From Brevundimonas sp. MYb52 (GTDB lineage: Bacteria > Pseudomonadota > Alphaproteobacteria > Caulobacterales > Caulobacteraceae), in NCBI RefSeq assembly GCF_002979535.1, contig NZ_PCPB01000009.1, positions 1 to 64,000 of the forward strand: a stretch of DNA of 64,000 nucleotides, in the 5' to 3' direction. The translations under genes were made by a program, and so were the position numbers. Position 1 is the first letter of the stretch; each line of letters opens with the position of its first letter. Shown one piece after another: positions 45,901-54,441 of the stretch. The notes under the pieces are model-generated. The model saw only the letters and a program-made list of their open reading frames with translations, ran no database searches and had not been told where the DNA came from.

Positions 45901-46025
45901 CTCCTCCCCATTCCATGGGGAGGTGGCGCGGGTGCGTAGCGCCCGTGACGGAGGGGCCGCTTCATCCAGGCGCAGAAGCCCCTCCACCGCTACGCGGTCC
46001 CCCTCCCCATTTCATGGGGAGGAAA
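45901..46025. repeat. Palindromic intergenic repeat, full copy
   Basis: CTCCTCCCCATTCCATGGGG, AGGTGGCGCGGGTGCG, CCGTGACGGAGGGGCC, short spacer, GCCCCTCCACCGCTACGCGG, CCCTCCCCATTTCATGGGG, AGGAAA. It lies 6 bases after the purT stop, between purT and cstA. Confidence 0.8.
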
Positions 46026-46031
46026 GAGGCG

Positions 46032-47225
46032 TCAGGAGTTGACGACGCGGACCCTGCTCGCCGCCTCGGTCGCCCGTGAGCGGGCCTGATCCGTGTCGGC
46101 GCCGCGGGCCAGAGCCACGCCCATGCGACGGCGCTCGAACGCCTCGGGCTTGCCGAACAGGCGCAGGTCGGCGGTCGGCACCGACAGGGCCTCGGCGACG
46201 CCCTCGAACACCACGCCCTCGGCCTCCATACCGCCATAGATGACGGCGCTGGCGCCCGGCTCGCGCAGGGACACGTCCACTGGCAGGCCGAGGATGGCGC
46301 GGGCGTGCAGAGCGAACTCGCTCATGGTCTGGGTGGCCAGGGTCACCAGCCCGGTGTCGTGCGGGCGCGGTGAAACCTCCGAGAACCAGACCTTGTCGCC
46401 GGTGACGAACAGCTCGACGCCGAAGACGCCGAGACCGCCCAGGGCGTCCGTCACCTTGCCCGCGATGTCCTGCGCCGCCTGCAAGGCGGCCTCGCTCATG
46501 ATCTGCGGCTGCCAGCTTTCGACATAGTCGCCCTTCTGCTGGCGATGGCCGATGGGGGCGCAGAAGTCGGTGCGGACGGCGTCGTCGTGCAGCGAGCGCA
46601 CGGTCAGCAGGGTGATCTCATAGTCGAAGTCGATCTTGCCCTCGACGATGACGCGGGTCGTGTCGACCCGGCCTGAGGCCAGGGCATAGTCCCAGGCGTC
46701 GGCGACCTGATCGGCGCTCTGGACATAGGACTGGCCCTTGCCCGACGAGGACATGACCGGCTTGACGAAGCAGGGGAAGCCGACGGCCTCGGCCCCCGCC
46801 GCCAGTTCCTCGGCCGAGCCCGCAAAGGCGTAGGGGCTGGTCGGCAGGTCTAGTTCCTCGGCGGCCAGGCGACGGATGCCCTCGCGGTTCATGGTCAACT
46901 GGGTGGCGCGGGCCGTGGGGATGACGCGGGCCAGACCCGCCGCCTCGATGGCCGCCAGGGCGTCGGTGGCGATGGCCTCGATCTCTGGCACGATGATGTG
47001 CGGGGCCTCGGCCATGATGATCCCGTTCAGCACCTGAGGATCGGTCATGGGGATGACGTGGCTGCGGTGCGCCACCTGCATGGCCGGGGCGTTGGGATAG
47101 CGGTCGACCGCGATCACCTCGGCGCCCAGACGCTGCAGCTCGATGGCCACCTCCTTGCCCAGCTCGCCCGAGCCGAGCAGCATGACGCGCGTGGCGTGGT
47201 CGGTAAGCGGCGTGCCGATCTTCAT
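46032..47225 (-). CDS. purT: Formate-dependent phosphoribosylglycinamide formyltransferase
   Basis: 397 residues. ATP-grasp enzyme: [80 protein letters not shown] and [20 protein letters not shown] match PurT. It makes formyl-GAR from formate and ATP, an alternative to folate-dependent PurN. It follows the VOC gene by four bases and may form an operon with it. Confidence 0.92.
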   Translation of the reverse strand: MKIGTPLTDHATRVMLLGSGELGKEVAIELQRLGAEVIAVDRYPNAPAMQVAHRSHVIPMTDPQVLNGIIMAEAPHIIVPEIEAIATDALAAIEAAGLARVIPTARATQLTMNREGIRRLAAEELDLPTSPYAFAGSAEELAAGAEAVGFPCFVKPVMSSSGKGQSYVQSADQVADAWDYALASGRVDTTRVIVEGKIDFDYEITLLTVRSLHDDAVRTDFCAPIGHRQQKGDYVESWQPQIMSEAALQAAQDIAGKVTDALGGLGVFGVELFVTGDKVWFSEVSPRPHDTGLVTLATQTMSEFALHARAILGLPVDVSLREPGASAVIYGGMEAEGVVFEGVAEALSVPTADLRLFGKPEAFERRRMGVALARGADTDQARSRATEAASRVRVVNS

Positions 47226-47229
47226 GGCC

Positions 47230-47622
47230 TCAGGCTCCGGTAGTCGGTTCGATCAGGTCCCAGGCGTTGCCGTAGAGGTCTTCGAAGACCACCACCTTGC
47301 CATAGGCTTCGTGACGGGGCGTTTCGCGGAAGACGACGCCGGCCTTCAGCCAGGCGGCGTGGTCGCGCAGCAGGTCGTCGGTGTAGAGGAACAACCAGAC
47401 GCGGCCGCCGGCCTGATCGCCGATCCGGGCGACCTGTTCCGGCGTCGCGGCGCGGGCCAGCAGCAGCGAGGTCTGGCCGCCTTTCGGCGTGACGCGGACC
47501 CAGCGCTTGGCGCCGCCCATGTCGGTGTCTTCGGAAAGGTCGAAGCCCAGCTTGCCGACGTAGAAGGCGATGGCCTCGTCATAGTCGCGGACCAGCAGGC
47601 TGACGGCGCCGAGATGGCTCAT
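47230..47622 (-). CDS. VOC (glyoxalase/bleomycin resistance) superfamily protein
   Basis: 130 residues. [20 protein letters not shown] followed by [20 protein letters not shown] is the classic VOC start with the metal His near residue 3. The second module has [20 protein letters not shown] and [16 protein letters not shown] with the late Glu ligand. Substrate unknown. Start overlaps the esterase stop by four bases. Confidence 0.85.
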   Translation of the reverse strand: MSHLGAVSLLVRDYDEAIAFYVGKLGFDLSEDTDMGGAKRWVRVTPKGGQTSLLLARAATPEQVARIGDQAGGRVWLFLYTDDLLRDHAAWLKAGVVFRETPRHEAYGKVVVFEDLYGNAWDLIEPTTGA

Positions 47623-48461
47623 GGTGTCGGAACCGCATAGAGGCGGCGGAAGGCGTCCAGCGCAGCCCCGTGATAGATGGTGGCGTGGCTCTCGGTCGGG
47701 CGCGGGGTGAAGGTCCAGGTGACGCCGGGCAGGGCGTGGTCGCGCAGGTTGGCGGTCAGGACGTCCATCGGCGCCTGCATCTCCTCGCCCTCGTCGCCGA
47801 GCGTCAGGATCAGGGTGCGCGGGTCATTGGAATGGTCGCGCAGGTGCGCCCCTGACTGCCGCGCCAACTGACCGCCGTCCCACCACAGGCTGGGGCTGAC
47901 GGCGACATAGGCGTCGAACATCTGCGGCTCTTTCAGGAAGGTCTCGACCACGAACAGACCCGCCAGAGACTCGCCCATCAGGGCCGTCTCGCCGCTGGTG
48001 CGGAAGCGGCCTTCGATGAAGGGCATGACCTCTTCGCCGACAAACCGGCGGAAGCGCTCGGACTGCCCTTGCGTCGGATAGCGGACGATCAGTTCGGCGT
48101 TCTCGGTCGGCAGGGCCAGTTCGTTGCGGCGGTCGACCGAGGCGATGCCCACGACGATGACGTCGCGCGTCGTGCCGACGATGGTCCCCAACTGGGCGAT
48201 GCCCGAGATGTGGTGAAAGTCCTGATCCTGTCCGCCGTCGAGGACATAGAGGACCGGATAGGTCTGATTGCCCTTGGCATAGCCGGGCGGTAGCCAGACG
48301 TTGATCTCGCGCGTCTGGCCCATGACGGCGGAGGGCAGGGCGTAGGAATGGCCGATGACGACGGGCGTCTCGACCGCCACGGGAATGGCGGTCTCGGCGA
48401 AGGCGGGTGCGCCGCCCGCCATCGACAAGCCGAAGCTCAGAGCGAGGGCGAGGCGGCGCAT
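47619..48461 (-). CDS. Secreted alpha/beta hydrolase of the esterase D/IroE type
   Basis: 280 residues with a signal peptide (MRRLALALSFGLSMAGGAPA, cleavage after AFA). REINVWLPPGYAKGNQTYPV and LYVLDGGQDQDF start the fold; nucleophile Ser in ALMGESLAGLF; acid and His toward the end (LILTLGDEGEE, ESHATIYHGAALDAF). Related proteins hydrolyse siderophore esters or S-formylglutathione-like esters, but signal peptide and length favour a periplasmic esterase. First of three minus-strand genes with VOC and purT. Confidence 0.8.
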   Translation of the reverse strand: MRRLALALSFGLSMAGGAPAFAETAIPVAVETPVVIGHSYALPSAVMGQTREINVWLPPGYAKGNQTYPVLYVLDGGQDQDFHHISGIAQLGTIVGTTRDVIVVGIASVDRRNELALPTENAELIVRYPTQGQSERFRRFVGEEVMPFIEGRFRTSGETALMGESLAGLFVVETFLKEPQMFDAYVAVSPSLWWDGGQLARQSGAHLRDHSNDPRTLILTLGDEGEEMQAPMDVLTANLRDHALPGVTWTFTPRPTESHATIYHGAALDAFRRLYAVPTP

Positions 48462-48466
48462 CAGGC

Positions 48467-50461
48467 TTAGAGCCGGGCCTTGGCGGCTTCGACCACGGCC
48501 TCGGCGGTGATGCCGAACTCGCGGTAGAGGACTTCGGCCGGGGCCGAGGCGCCGAAGCCGGTCATGCCGACAAAGCCGCCGTCCTCGCCGATGAAGCGTT
48601 CCCAGCCCTGCTTGATCGCGGCTTCCACGGCGACGCGGACGGTGCCGCGGCCGATGACGGCGTCCTGATAGGCCTTGGGCTGCTGCTCGAACAGTTCGAA
48701 GCAGGGGACCGAGACGACGCGGGTCGGCACGCCTTCGGCCTCCAACGTCTCGGCGGCCTTCAGCGCCAGGGCGACTTCGGTGCCGGTGCCGAACAGGGTG
48801 ACTTTCGCCGGGCCGTTGGCGGCCTTCAGCTCATAGGCGCCCTTGCGCGACAGGTTCTCGCCGGCGTCGGTCAGTCGGACCGCCGGGGTCTTCTGACGCG
48901 ACAGGCACATGCCCGACGGGGTTTTCTTGTGCTGCAGGGCGACCTGCCAGCACTCCAGCGCCTCGACGGTGTCGGCCGGGCGGAAGACCATCAGGTTGGG
49001 GATGGCGCGCAGCGCCGCCAGATGCTCGACCGGCTGGTGGGTCGGGCCGTCTTCGCCCAGACCGATCGAGTCATGGGTCAGGACGTGAACCACGCGCACG
49101 CCCATCAGGGCGCCCAGGCGGATCGCCGGACGGCTGTAGTCCGCGAACGCCATGAAGGTGCCGGCGTAGGGGATGACCCCGCCGTGCAGGGCCAGGCCGT
49201 TCATTGCTGCGGCCATGCCGAACTCGCGGATGCCGTAGTTCAGGTAGCGACCGGCGTAGTCAGGCGCGTCAAGGATCTGGGTGTCCTTGACGAAGGTGTT
49301 GTTCGAGCCGGTCAGGTCGGCCGAGCCGCCGATCAGTTCGGGGATGGCGTTGAACACCGTCTCCAGCGCCTCGCCCGAGGATTGGCGCGTGGCCAGGGCC
49401 GGCTGGGTCGAGACCAGTTCCTTCAGCTTGGCGTCCAGCGCCTCGAAGGCGCCGGTGGGCAGGTCGCCGGCCATGGCGCGAGTGAAGTCGTCGCGCTGGG
49501 CGTGGTTCAGCAGGCGGGCTTCCCAGCCCTTGCGGGTCTTGGCGCCCTGCTTGCCGACCTTGGCCCAGGCCTTCTGGATGCCTTCCGGCAGTTCGAACGG
49601 GGCGAAGGGCCAGTGCAGGGCCTGGCGCGTGGCGGCGATCTCGGTGGCGCCCAGGGCGGCGCCGTGGGTCTTGTGGCTGCCTTCCATGGTGGCGGCGCCC
49701 TTGCCGATCTTGGTCTTGCAGGCGATCAGCGTCGGCTTGGACTGCTTGGTCGCCCAGGCCAGGGCCTTCTGGATCTGCTTGTGGTCGTGGCCGTCGATGG
49801 CCTTGACCGCCCAGCCCGAGGCCTTGAAGCGAGCCAGTTGGTCGGTGGCGTCCGACAGCGACACCTTGCCGTCGATGGTGATCTCATTGTCGTCCCACAG
49901 GACGCACAGCTTGTTCAGCTTCAGGCGACCGGCAAGCGCAATGGCTTCCTGCGACACGCCTTCCATCAGGCAGCCGTCGCCGGCGACGACCCAGGTGCGG
50001 TGGTCCACCAGGTCTGCACCGAAGCGGGCGGCCAGGTGGCGTTCAGCCACGGCGAAGCCGACCGAGGTGGCCAGGCCCTGACCCAGGGGGCCGGTCGTGG
50101 TTTCGATCCCGGCCAGGTGGCCGTATTCCGGGTGGCCCGCGGTCTTGGAGCCCCACTGGCGGAAGTTTTCCAACTGCTCCTTGGTGGCTTCCTTGTAGCC
50201 GGTCAGGTGCAGCAGGCTGTAGATCAGCATCGAGCCGTGGCCCGCCGACAGGATGAAGCGGTCGCGGTCGGCCCAGTCGGGACGGCTGGCGTCGAACTTC
50301 AGGAATTTCGAGTAGAGGACGGTGGCGACGTCGGCCATGCCCATGGGCATGCCGGGGTGGCCGCTCTTGGCCTTTTCGACGCCGTCCATGGACAGGACGC
50401 GGATGGCGTCGGCCATCTGCTTGGGCGAAGGCTTGGCGAATGCAGCTTGGGCGTCGGTCAC
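48467..50461 (-). CDS. tkt: Transketolase
   Basis: 664 residues. TPP and substrate motifs: SGHPGMPMGMADVATVLYSK, FILSAGHGSMLIYSLLHLTG, WVVAGDGCLMEGVSQEAIAL, WDDNEITIDGKVSLS, NYGIREFGMAAAMNGLALHG, THDSIGLGEDGPTHQPVEHL and PAEVLYREFGITAEAVV. Works in the pentose phosphate and Calvin-type sugar rearrangements. First of the minus-strand carbon-metabolism series; gap, pgk and fba follow further along but are now split by inserted genes. Divergent from the zauP-zapA pair with 99 bases between starts. Confidence 0.93.
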   Translation of the reverse strand: MTDAQAAFAKPSPKQMADAIRVLSMDGVEKAKSGHPGMPMGMADVATVLYSKFLKFDASRPDWADRDRFILSAGHGSMLIYSLLHLTGYKEATKEQLENFRQWGSKTAGHPEYGHLAGIETTTGPLGQGLATSVGFAVAERHLAARFGADLVDHRTWVVAGDGCLMEGVSQEAIALAGRLKLNKLCVLWDDNEITIDGKVSLSDATDQLARFKASGWAVKAIDGHDHKQIQKALAWATKQSKPTLIACKTKIGKGAATMEGSHKTHGAALGATEIAATRQALHWPFAPFELPEGIQKAWAKVGKQGAKTRKGWEARLLNHAQRDDFTRAMAGDLPTGAFEALDAKLKELVSTQPALATRQSSGEALETVFNAIPELIGGSADLTGSNNTFVKDTQILDAPDYAGRYLNYGIREFGMAAAMNGLALHGGVIPYAGTFMAFADYSRPAIRLGALMGVRVVHVLTHDSIGLGEDGPTHQPVEHLAALRAIPNLMVFRPADTVEALECWQVALQHKKTPSGMCLSRQKTPAVRLTDAGENLSRKGAYELKAANGPAKVTLFGTGTEVALALKAAETLEAEGVPTRVVSVPCFELFEQQPKAYQDAVIGRGTVRVAVEAAIKQGWERFIGEDGGFVGMTGFGASAPAEVLYREFGITAEAVVEAAKARL

Positions 50462-50560
50462 GGCGAGACCTTTCCTCAGGAACAGGATAAAGCGGGGGCG
50501 CGCCGCCTTTACCCCGACGCGCGCACAGGTTCTATACGGAATCTGGACGAAAGGACCCCA

Positions 50561-50818
50561 ATGGACGCCGTTACGGCCGCAAAGACACGCATCGACAAGG
50601 CCCTGGCCCTGCTGGAACGCAGAGTGCTGGAGCTGAAGGCGCGTCCGGCCACCGCCCCCGCCATCACCGACGACGACCTGTTCGCGCCAAGACCGTCGAA
50701 CGCCGCCGACCTGGTGCGGATCACCGAACTGGAAGCCGCCGGCCGCGACGCCGCCGAGGCCCTGGGCCGGGCGGCCGAGGCCGTGCGCGAGGTCCTAGCC
50801 GAGCAGGAGGCGCGCTGA
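50561..50818 (+). CDS. zauP: ZauP-like DUF4164 coiled-coil protein
   Basis: 85 residues from ATG 50561. An acidic two-helix coiled coil: AAKTRIDKALALLERRVLEL, then ITELEAAGRDAAEALGRAAE and AVREVLAEQEAR. Position directly before zapA, with a one-base stop/start overlap (TGATG), is that of ZauP (ZapA upstream partner), which in Caulobacter pairs with ZapA to focus the Z ring. The sequence itself is low complexity, so the assignment rests on synteny and coiled-coil character. Confidence 0.78.
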   Translation: MDAVTAAKTRIDKALALLERRVLELKARPATAPAITDDDLFAPRPSNAADLVRITELEAAGRDAAEALGRAAEAVREVLAEQEAR

Positions 50819-51156
50819 TGGCGACCGTCACAGTTGAAGTCAACGGCCGCTCCTATGCGGTGGGCTGCGCCGATGGCCAGGAAGAGCGCGTCGGCATCCT
50901 GGCCCGCCAGTTCGACAGTCATGTGCGCCAGATCGCCGGCGATGTCGGCCATGTCGGCGACCTGCGCCTGTTCCTGATGGCCTCGCTGATGCTGGCCGAC
51001 GAACTGCACGAGGCGCGTCAGCGCCTGGAGAACGGCCAGGGACCAGCGGTTCAGGACGGCCCCCAGAAAGCCCCGCCGCCCCCGCCGGGCGACGGCGTGG
51101 CCGAGGCCCTGAACGCCGTGGCGGCGCGTATCGAGAAGATCTGTCAGACGATTTGA
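50818..51156 (+). CDS. zapA: Cell division protein ZapA
   Basis: 112 residues. MATVTVEVNGRSYAVGCADG followed by QEERVGILARQFDSHVRQIA and DVGHVGDLRLFLMASLMLAD is the ZapA pattern: a small strand pair then a helix. The long C-terminal helix (ELHEARQRLENGQG) is followed by a Pro-rich break and a final short helix. It stabilises FtsZ bundles. Co-translated with the upstream coiled-coil gene. Confidence 0.88.
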   Translation: MATVTVEVNGRSYAVGCADGQEERVGILARQFDSHVRQIAGDVGHVGDLRLFLMASLMLADELHEARQRLENGQGPAVQDGPQKAPPPPPGDGVAEALNAVAARIEKICQTI

Positions 51157-51163
51157 TTTTCGT

Positions 51164-51299
51164 GCCGTCATCCCGGCCAAGCCTTGCGGAGCAAGGCGCA
51201 GAGCCGGGACCCAGGCGTGGGTAGCCAGGCGGTTCCTTGTCGGGATGATCTGACCGTCTGGGTCCCGGATCGTCCCTTCGGGCCGTCCGGGATGACGGA
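51164..51299. repeat. Intergenic repeat with CCGTCATCCCGG ends (family C)
   Basis: CCGTCATCCCGGCC at the left and CCGTCCGGGATGACGG at the right are inverted complements of each other. In between are GAGCCGGGACCCAGGCG and GGTCCCGGATCG. Only one copy is seen in this window. It precedes the 6S RNA promoter by about 25 bases. Confidence 0.6.
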
Positions 51300-51325
51300 A
51301 GAAACAAGACGTGCCTGATCCGCCA

Positions 51326-51354
51326 TTGTTGAATCCTGCCGGACCGCCTATCTT
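51326..51354 (+). promoter_or_regulatory. 6S RNA promoter
   Basis: TTGTTG (51326-51331), 17 bp, TATCTT (51349-51354). Start of transcription expected near 51361, at the beginning of the 6S-like sequence. Confidence 0.5.
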
Positions 51355-51359
51355 GTCCG

Positions 51360-51530
51360 ACGGCGGGTCCTGCTGCGGCTCACGTCGAAGACAACATATC
51401 CTTCTGACCTTAATTCACTCTACGGGATCTGTCCCTGTCCGGGCTCGAGGGCCTGGGCATATGGAGCCCACCTGGCTACCCAGGTCGAGAGGATTTAAAC
51501 GTTCTTCACGGCTCTTGCGGCGCCGCCACC
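51360..51530 (+). ncRNA. ssrS: 6S RNA candidate
   Basis: About 170 bases between zapA and fthC, the location of 6S RNA in many proteobacteria. The sequence can form a long interrupted stem: ACGGGATCTG..CTGTCCGGGCTCGAGGG is opposite GGTCGAGAGG and the GCGGCGCCGCC end pairs with the GGCGGG start; a large internal bubble would lie around ATATCCTTCTGACC and AGGATTTAAACG, like the open-promoter mimic that binds RNA polymerase. A good promoter is upstream. Exact ends are estimated. Confidence 0.6.
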
Positions 51531-51615
51531 CTTTGCATTCTTGTTGCGCTATCGCTCGGCCTGCGAGGCCTCGCTGCTTGAGCGCGTTGATGTCCGGACG
51601 GGCTTGAGACGGCGC

Positions 51616-52161
51616 ATGACATCCAAACACGAACTCCGCGCCGCGATGCGCGCCCTGCGCAAGCGGTTGGCCGAGGTCGACCACGAAGCCGCCGAGCGCG
51701 CTGCTGGTCACGCCGAGGCTTTGCCAGCCGGCGAAACCGTCGCCCTCTATCGCGCCATGGGCTCGGAACTGGACACGGATGCCCTGGCTGTCGCCCTGTA
51801 TCAGGCGGGCCGCCGCCTGTGCCTGCCGGTGGTCATCGCGCGCGACGCGGCCATGATCTTTCGCGCCTGGACGCCGGGTGAGCCGCTGGAACTGGACGCC
51901 GCCGGCTGTCCCGCTCCCCTGCCGCTCAGCGAGGTCGTCACGCCCGACCTGATCCTGACGCCGCTGTTGGCCTTTGACGTTCACGGCGGGCGGCTGGGGC
52001 AGGGCGGCGGCTATTACGACCGGACCTTTGCGGTTCTGCCGGACGCTGTGCGGATCGGCTTCGCCTATGCCGGGCAAGAGGTCGAGCGGTTGGCGCTGGA
52101 GGCCCACGACATGCGTCTGCATGGCGTTTTGACCGAGAAGGGCTATAGAGCCGTCCCATGA
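51616..52161 (+). CDS. fthC: 5-formyltetrahydrofolate cyclo-ligase
   Basis: 181 residues from ATG 51616 (MTSKHELRAAMRALRKRLAE). VALYRAMGSELDTDALAVAL, LPVVIARDAAMIFRAWTPGE, the phosphate loop GGRLGQGGGYYDRTFA, and the C-terminal LALEAHDMRLHGVLTEKG are typical. It converts 5-formyl-THF to 5,10-methenyl-THF with ATP. The zapA-6S-ygfA order is the classical one. Overlaps the next start by four bases. Confidence 0.88.
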   Translation: MTSKHELRAAMRALRKRLAEVDHEAAERAAGHAEALPAGETVALYRAMGSELDTDALAVALYQAGRRLCLPVVIARDAAMIFRAWTPGEPLELDAAGCPAPLPLSEVVTPDLILTPLLAFDVHGGRLGQGGGYYDRTFAVLPDAVRIGFAYAGQEVERLALEAHDMRLHGVLTEKGYRAVP

Positions 52162-52979
52162 GACTGGCATTTTTCGGTGACGTGGTCGGCAAGTCCGGGC
52201 GCGATGGTTTGACGGATCATCTTCCGGGGCTGAGGCGCGACCTCAAGCTCGACTTCGTGGTGGTCAACGCCGAGAATGCCGCAGGCGGATTCGGCATCAC
52301 CGAGAACACGGCGCGCGAGATCTTCGCCGCCGGCGCCGATGTCCTGACCCTGGGCAACCATAGCTGGGACCAGCGCGAAGCCCTGACCTATATCGTGCGC
52401 GAGCCGCGCCTGATCCGTCCGGCCAACTATCCGCGCCTGATGGACGCGCCGGGTCGCGGCGCGGATGTCTTCGTCACCGAGGACGGCCGTCGGGTTCTGG
52501 TCATCAACGTCCTGGGCCGGGTGCACATGGACCCGATGGACGACCCGTTCAGCGCCGTCGAGCGCGAGCTGGAAGCGGCGCCGCTCGGCGTGGTCGCCGA
52601 CGCCGTCATCGTCGACATGCACGCCGAGGCCACCAGCGAGAAGATGGGCATGGGCCACTTCTGCGACGGGCGCGCCAGCCTGGTCGTCGGCACCCACACC
52701 CACGTCCCGACGGCGGACGCCCAGATCCTGCCCCACGGCACGGCCTATCAGACCGACGCCGGCGGCTGCTGCGACTATGACTCGGTCATCGGCAACGACA
52801 AGGAAGAGCCGCTGCGCCGCTTCACCACGCGGCTGTCCGGCGGGCGCTACACCCCCGCCAGCGGCCCGGCCACCATCTGCGGCGTTTTCGTCGAGACCGA
52901 CGACCGCACGGGTCTGGCCAAGCGCGTCGAAGCCATCCGCGTCGGCGGCCGCCTGAGCCAAGCCATCCCTCAGGTCTAG
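52158..52979 (+). CDS. YmdB-type metallophosphoesterase (TIGR00282)
   Basis: 273 residues. RLAFFGDVVGKSGRDGLTDH supplies the first metal site, FVVVNAENAAGGFGITENTA the second, LTLGNHSWDQREALTYI the N-H pair, and VVGTHTHVPTADAQILPHGT the late His cluster. YmdB-family enzymes cleave 2',3'- or 3',5'-cyclic nucleotides. Overlaps the fthC stop by four bases; the P450 gene converges from the right with a four-base overlap. Confidence 0.85.
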   Translation: MRLAFFGDVVGKSGRDGLTDHLPGLRRDLKLDFVVVNAENAAGGFGITENTAREIFAAGADVLTLGNHSWDQREALTYIVREPRLIRPANYPRLMDAPGRGADVFVTEDGRRVLVINVLGRVHMDPMDDPFSAVERELEAAPLGVVADAVIVDMHAEATSEKMGMGHFCDGRASLVVGTHTHVPTADAQILPHGTAYQTDAGGCCDYDSVIGNDKEEPLRRFTTRLSGGRYTPASGPATICGVFVETDDRTGLAKRVEAIRVGGRLSQAIPQV

Positions 52980-54373
52980 ACCGCCTCGGCCCGATCCCGC
53001 CGCGCCCTGAGCCGCAGCCGCATCGTCCGGCTGCTGCGCAGCGTCACCTGATGCACCGGCCGGGGCTCTATCGGCGTGATGGCTTCGACCTCGGCGACCT
53101 TGAGGATTTCGGCCAGGGCGATGATCGCCTCCTGCATGGCGAAGGCGGCGCCGATGCAGATGCGCGGGCCGCCGCTGAAGGGCAGCCAGGCATAGCGGTC
53201 GATGGACTTGCGGTTCTCGGGCAGGAAGCGCTCGGGGCGGAAGGCGTCGGGTTCGTCCCACAGCTTTTCGTGGCGATGGATGACCCAGGGCACGATCAGC
53301 ACGGTCTGACCGGCTTTGACCTCATGACCGCCGATGACGTCGTCGGCTACGGCCTGACGGATCATGGTCGGGGCAGGCGGGAACAGGCGCATGGCCTCCT
53401 CGATCACTGCCCGGTGCCAATGCAGGTCGCGCAGGGCGCCGGCGCTGCGGTCCCAGCCGTCGGCCTCAGCTTTCAGAATGTCAGCCACTCGCGGATCGCG
53501 GCTGATCAGATGCAGGGTCCAGCCCAGAGTGCGCGCCGTCGTCTCATGCCCGGCCAGGATGAAGGTCAGGATGTTCGACGCCACCTCATGGTCCGACAGG
53601 CCCGATCCGTCGCCGTCCTCGTCCCGCGCGCTGAGCAGGGCGGTCAGCAGGTCGTCAGGGGGCTCGCCGCCTTCTTCCATCCGCGCCCGGCGTCGCGCCA
53701 CCAGCGCCCCGACCCTTTCCTGAAAGAAGCGCGCGTCGCCGCCCGAGGCCACCCTGCCAAGACGTGGAATCCAGTCGGGGGCCTTCAGCGCGTCCAGCGG
53801 ACTGATACGCGCGCCGACCGCCAGGAAGTGGTTCAGCGCCTTCTCGAACCCGGCCGCGTCGCCGTCCAGGTCGTCCGAGAACAGCGTGGCCGATAGGATG
53901 TCAAACGTCAGCCCGCTCATCTCGCTGTCGATGTTCAGCACCCGCGCGCCGTGCTCCAGGCGCCAGCCCTCGACCCGGCGGCGGCAGACCCGGTCCATGG
54001 CCTCGGCGGTGCGCGCCGTGTGGGCGGGGGTGAACAGGGGGGCCATGATGCGCCGGGCGCGTCGCCACTGCTCGCCCTCGGTCAGCAGCAGGCCGTCGGC
54101 CAGCATGGGGCCCAGCACCCGCCTTTGCAGGTCGCCCTTTTCATAGTTGGCGGCGTTGTCGGTCAGGACGCGCCTCACGCCCTCGGGATCGCTGACCACC
54201 AGGGTGCGGTCCAGCGGCGAGGCACCGTCGATGTAGAGTTCGCGAAAATGGGCCTGCGACCAGATCTGCAGCGGGTCGCGCCAGCTCTGCCACAGGAACT
54301 GCGGCAAGTTCATCCTCCGGGTCCGGCGCGGCGGCGTCCAGGGGCGGAAGGTCGAGGCGGCGGCGTCGGTCAT
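52976..54373 (-). CDS. Cytochrome P450
   Basis: 465 residues, no membrane anchor, so a soluble bacterial P450. The I-helix has FILAGHETTARTLGWTL, the K-helix E-x-x-R is in IEEAMRLFPPAPTM, and the heme Cys is in WLPFSGGPRICIGAAFAMQE. N-terminal PQFLWQSWRDPLQIWSQAHF resembles the CYP102-like/CYP4-like group of monooxygenases. Redox partners are not encoded nearby. Substrate unknown. Confidence 0.87.
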   Translation of the reverse strand: MTDAAASTFRPWTPPRRTRRMNLPQFLWQSWRDPLQIWSQAHFRELYIDGASPLDRTLVVSDPEGVRRVLTDNAANYEKGDLQRRVLGPMLADGLLLTEGEQWRRARRIMAPLFTPAHTARTAEAMDRVCRRRVEGWRLEHGARVLNIDSEMSGLTFDILSATLFSDDLDGDAAGFEKALNHFLAVGARISPLDALKAPDWIPRLGRVASGGDARFFQERVGALVARRRARMEEGGEPPDDLLTALLSARDEDGDGSGLSDHEVASNILTFILAGHETTARTLGWTLHLISRDPRVADILKAEADGWDRSAGALRDLHWHRAVIEEAMRLFPPAPTMIRQAVADDVIGGHEVKAGQTVLIVPWVIHRHEKLWDEPDAFRPERFLPENRKSIDRYAWLPFSGGPRICIGAAFAMQEAIIALAEILKVAEVEAITPIEPRPVHQVTLRSSRTMRLRLRARRDRAEAV

Positions 54374-54441
54374 GAAGCGCTCCTTCTCAGGCTGGCTTCA
54401 TATGTATTGACGATAATGTCAAAAGGAAGGGGCTTTTGCGG

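Noticed and set aside
12757..46025. Repeats considered as a CRISPR array
   Set aside because: Copies are dispersed, palindromic, of varied length, and not regularly spaced.
48407..50560. Long plus-strand frame opposite transketolase running into zauP
   Set aside because: Only the last 86 codons, from ATG 50561, are real; the rest is antisense to tkt.
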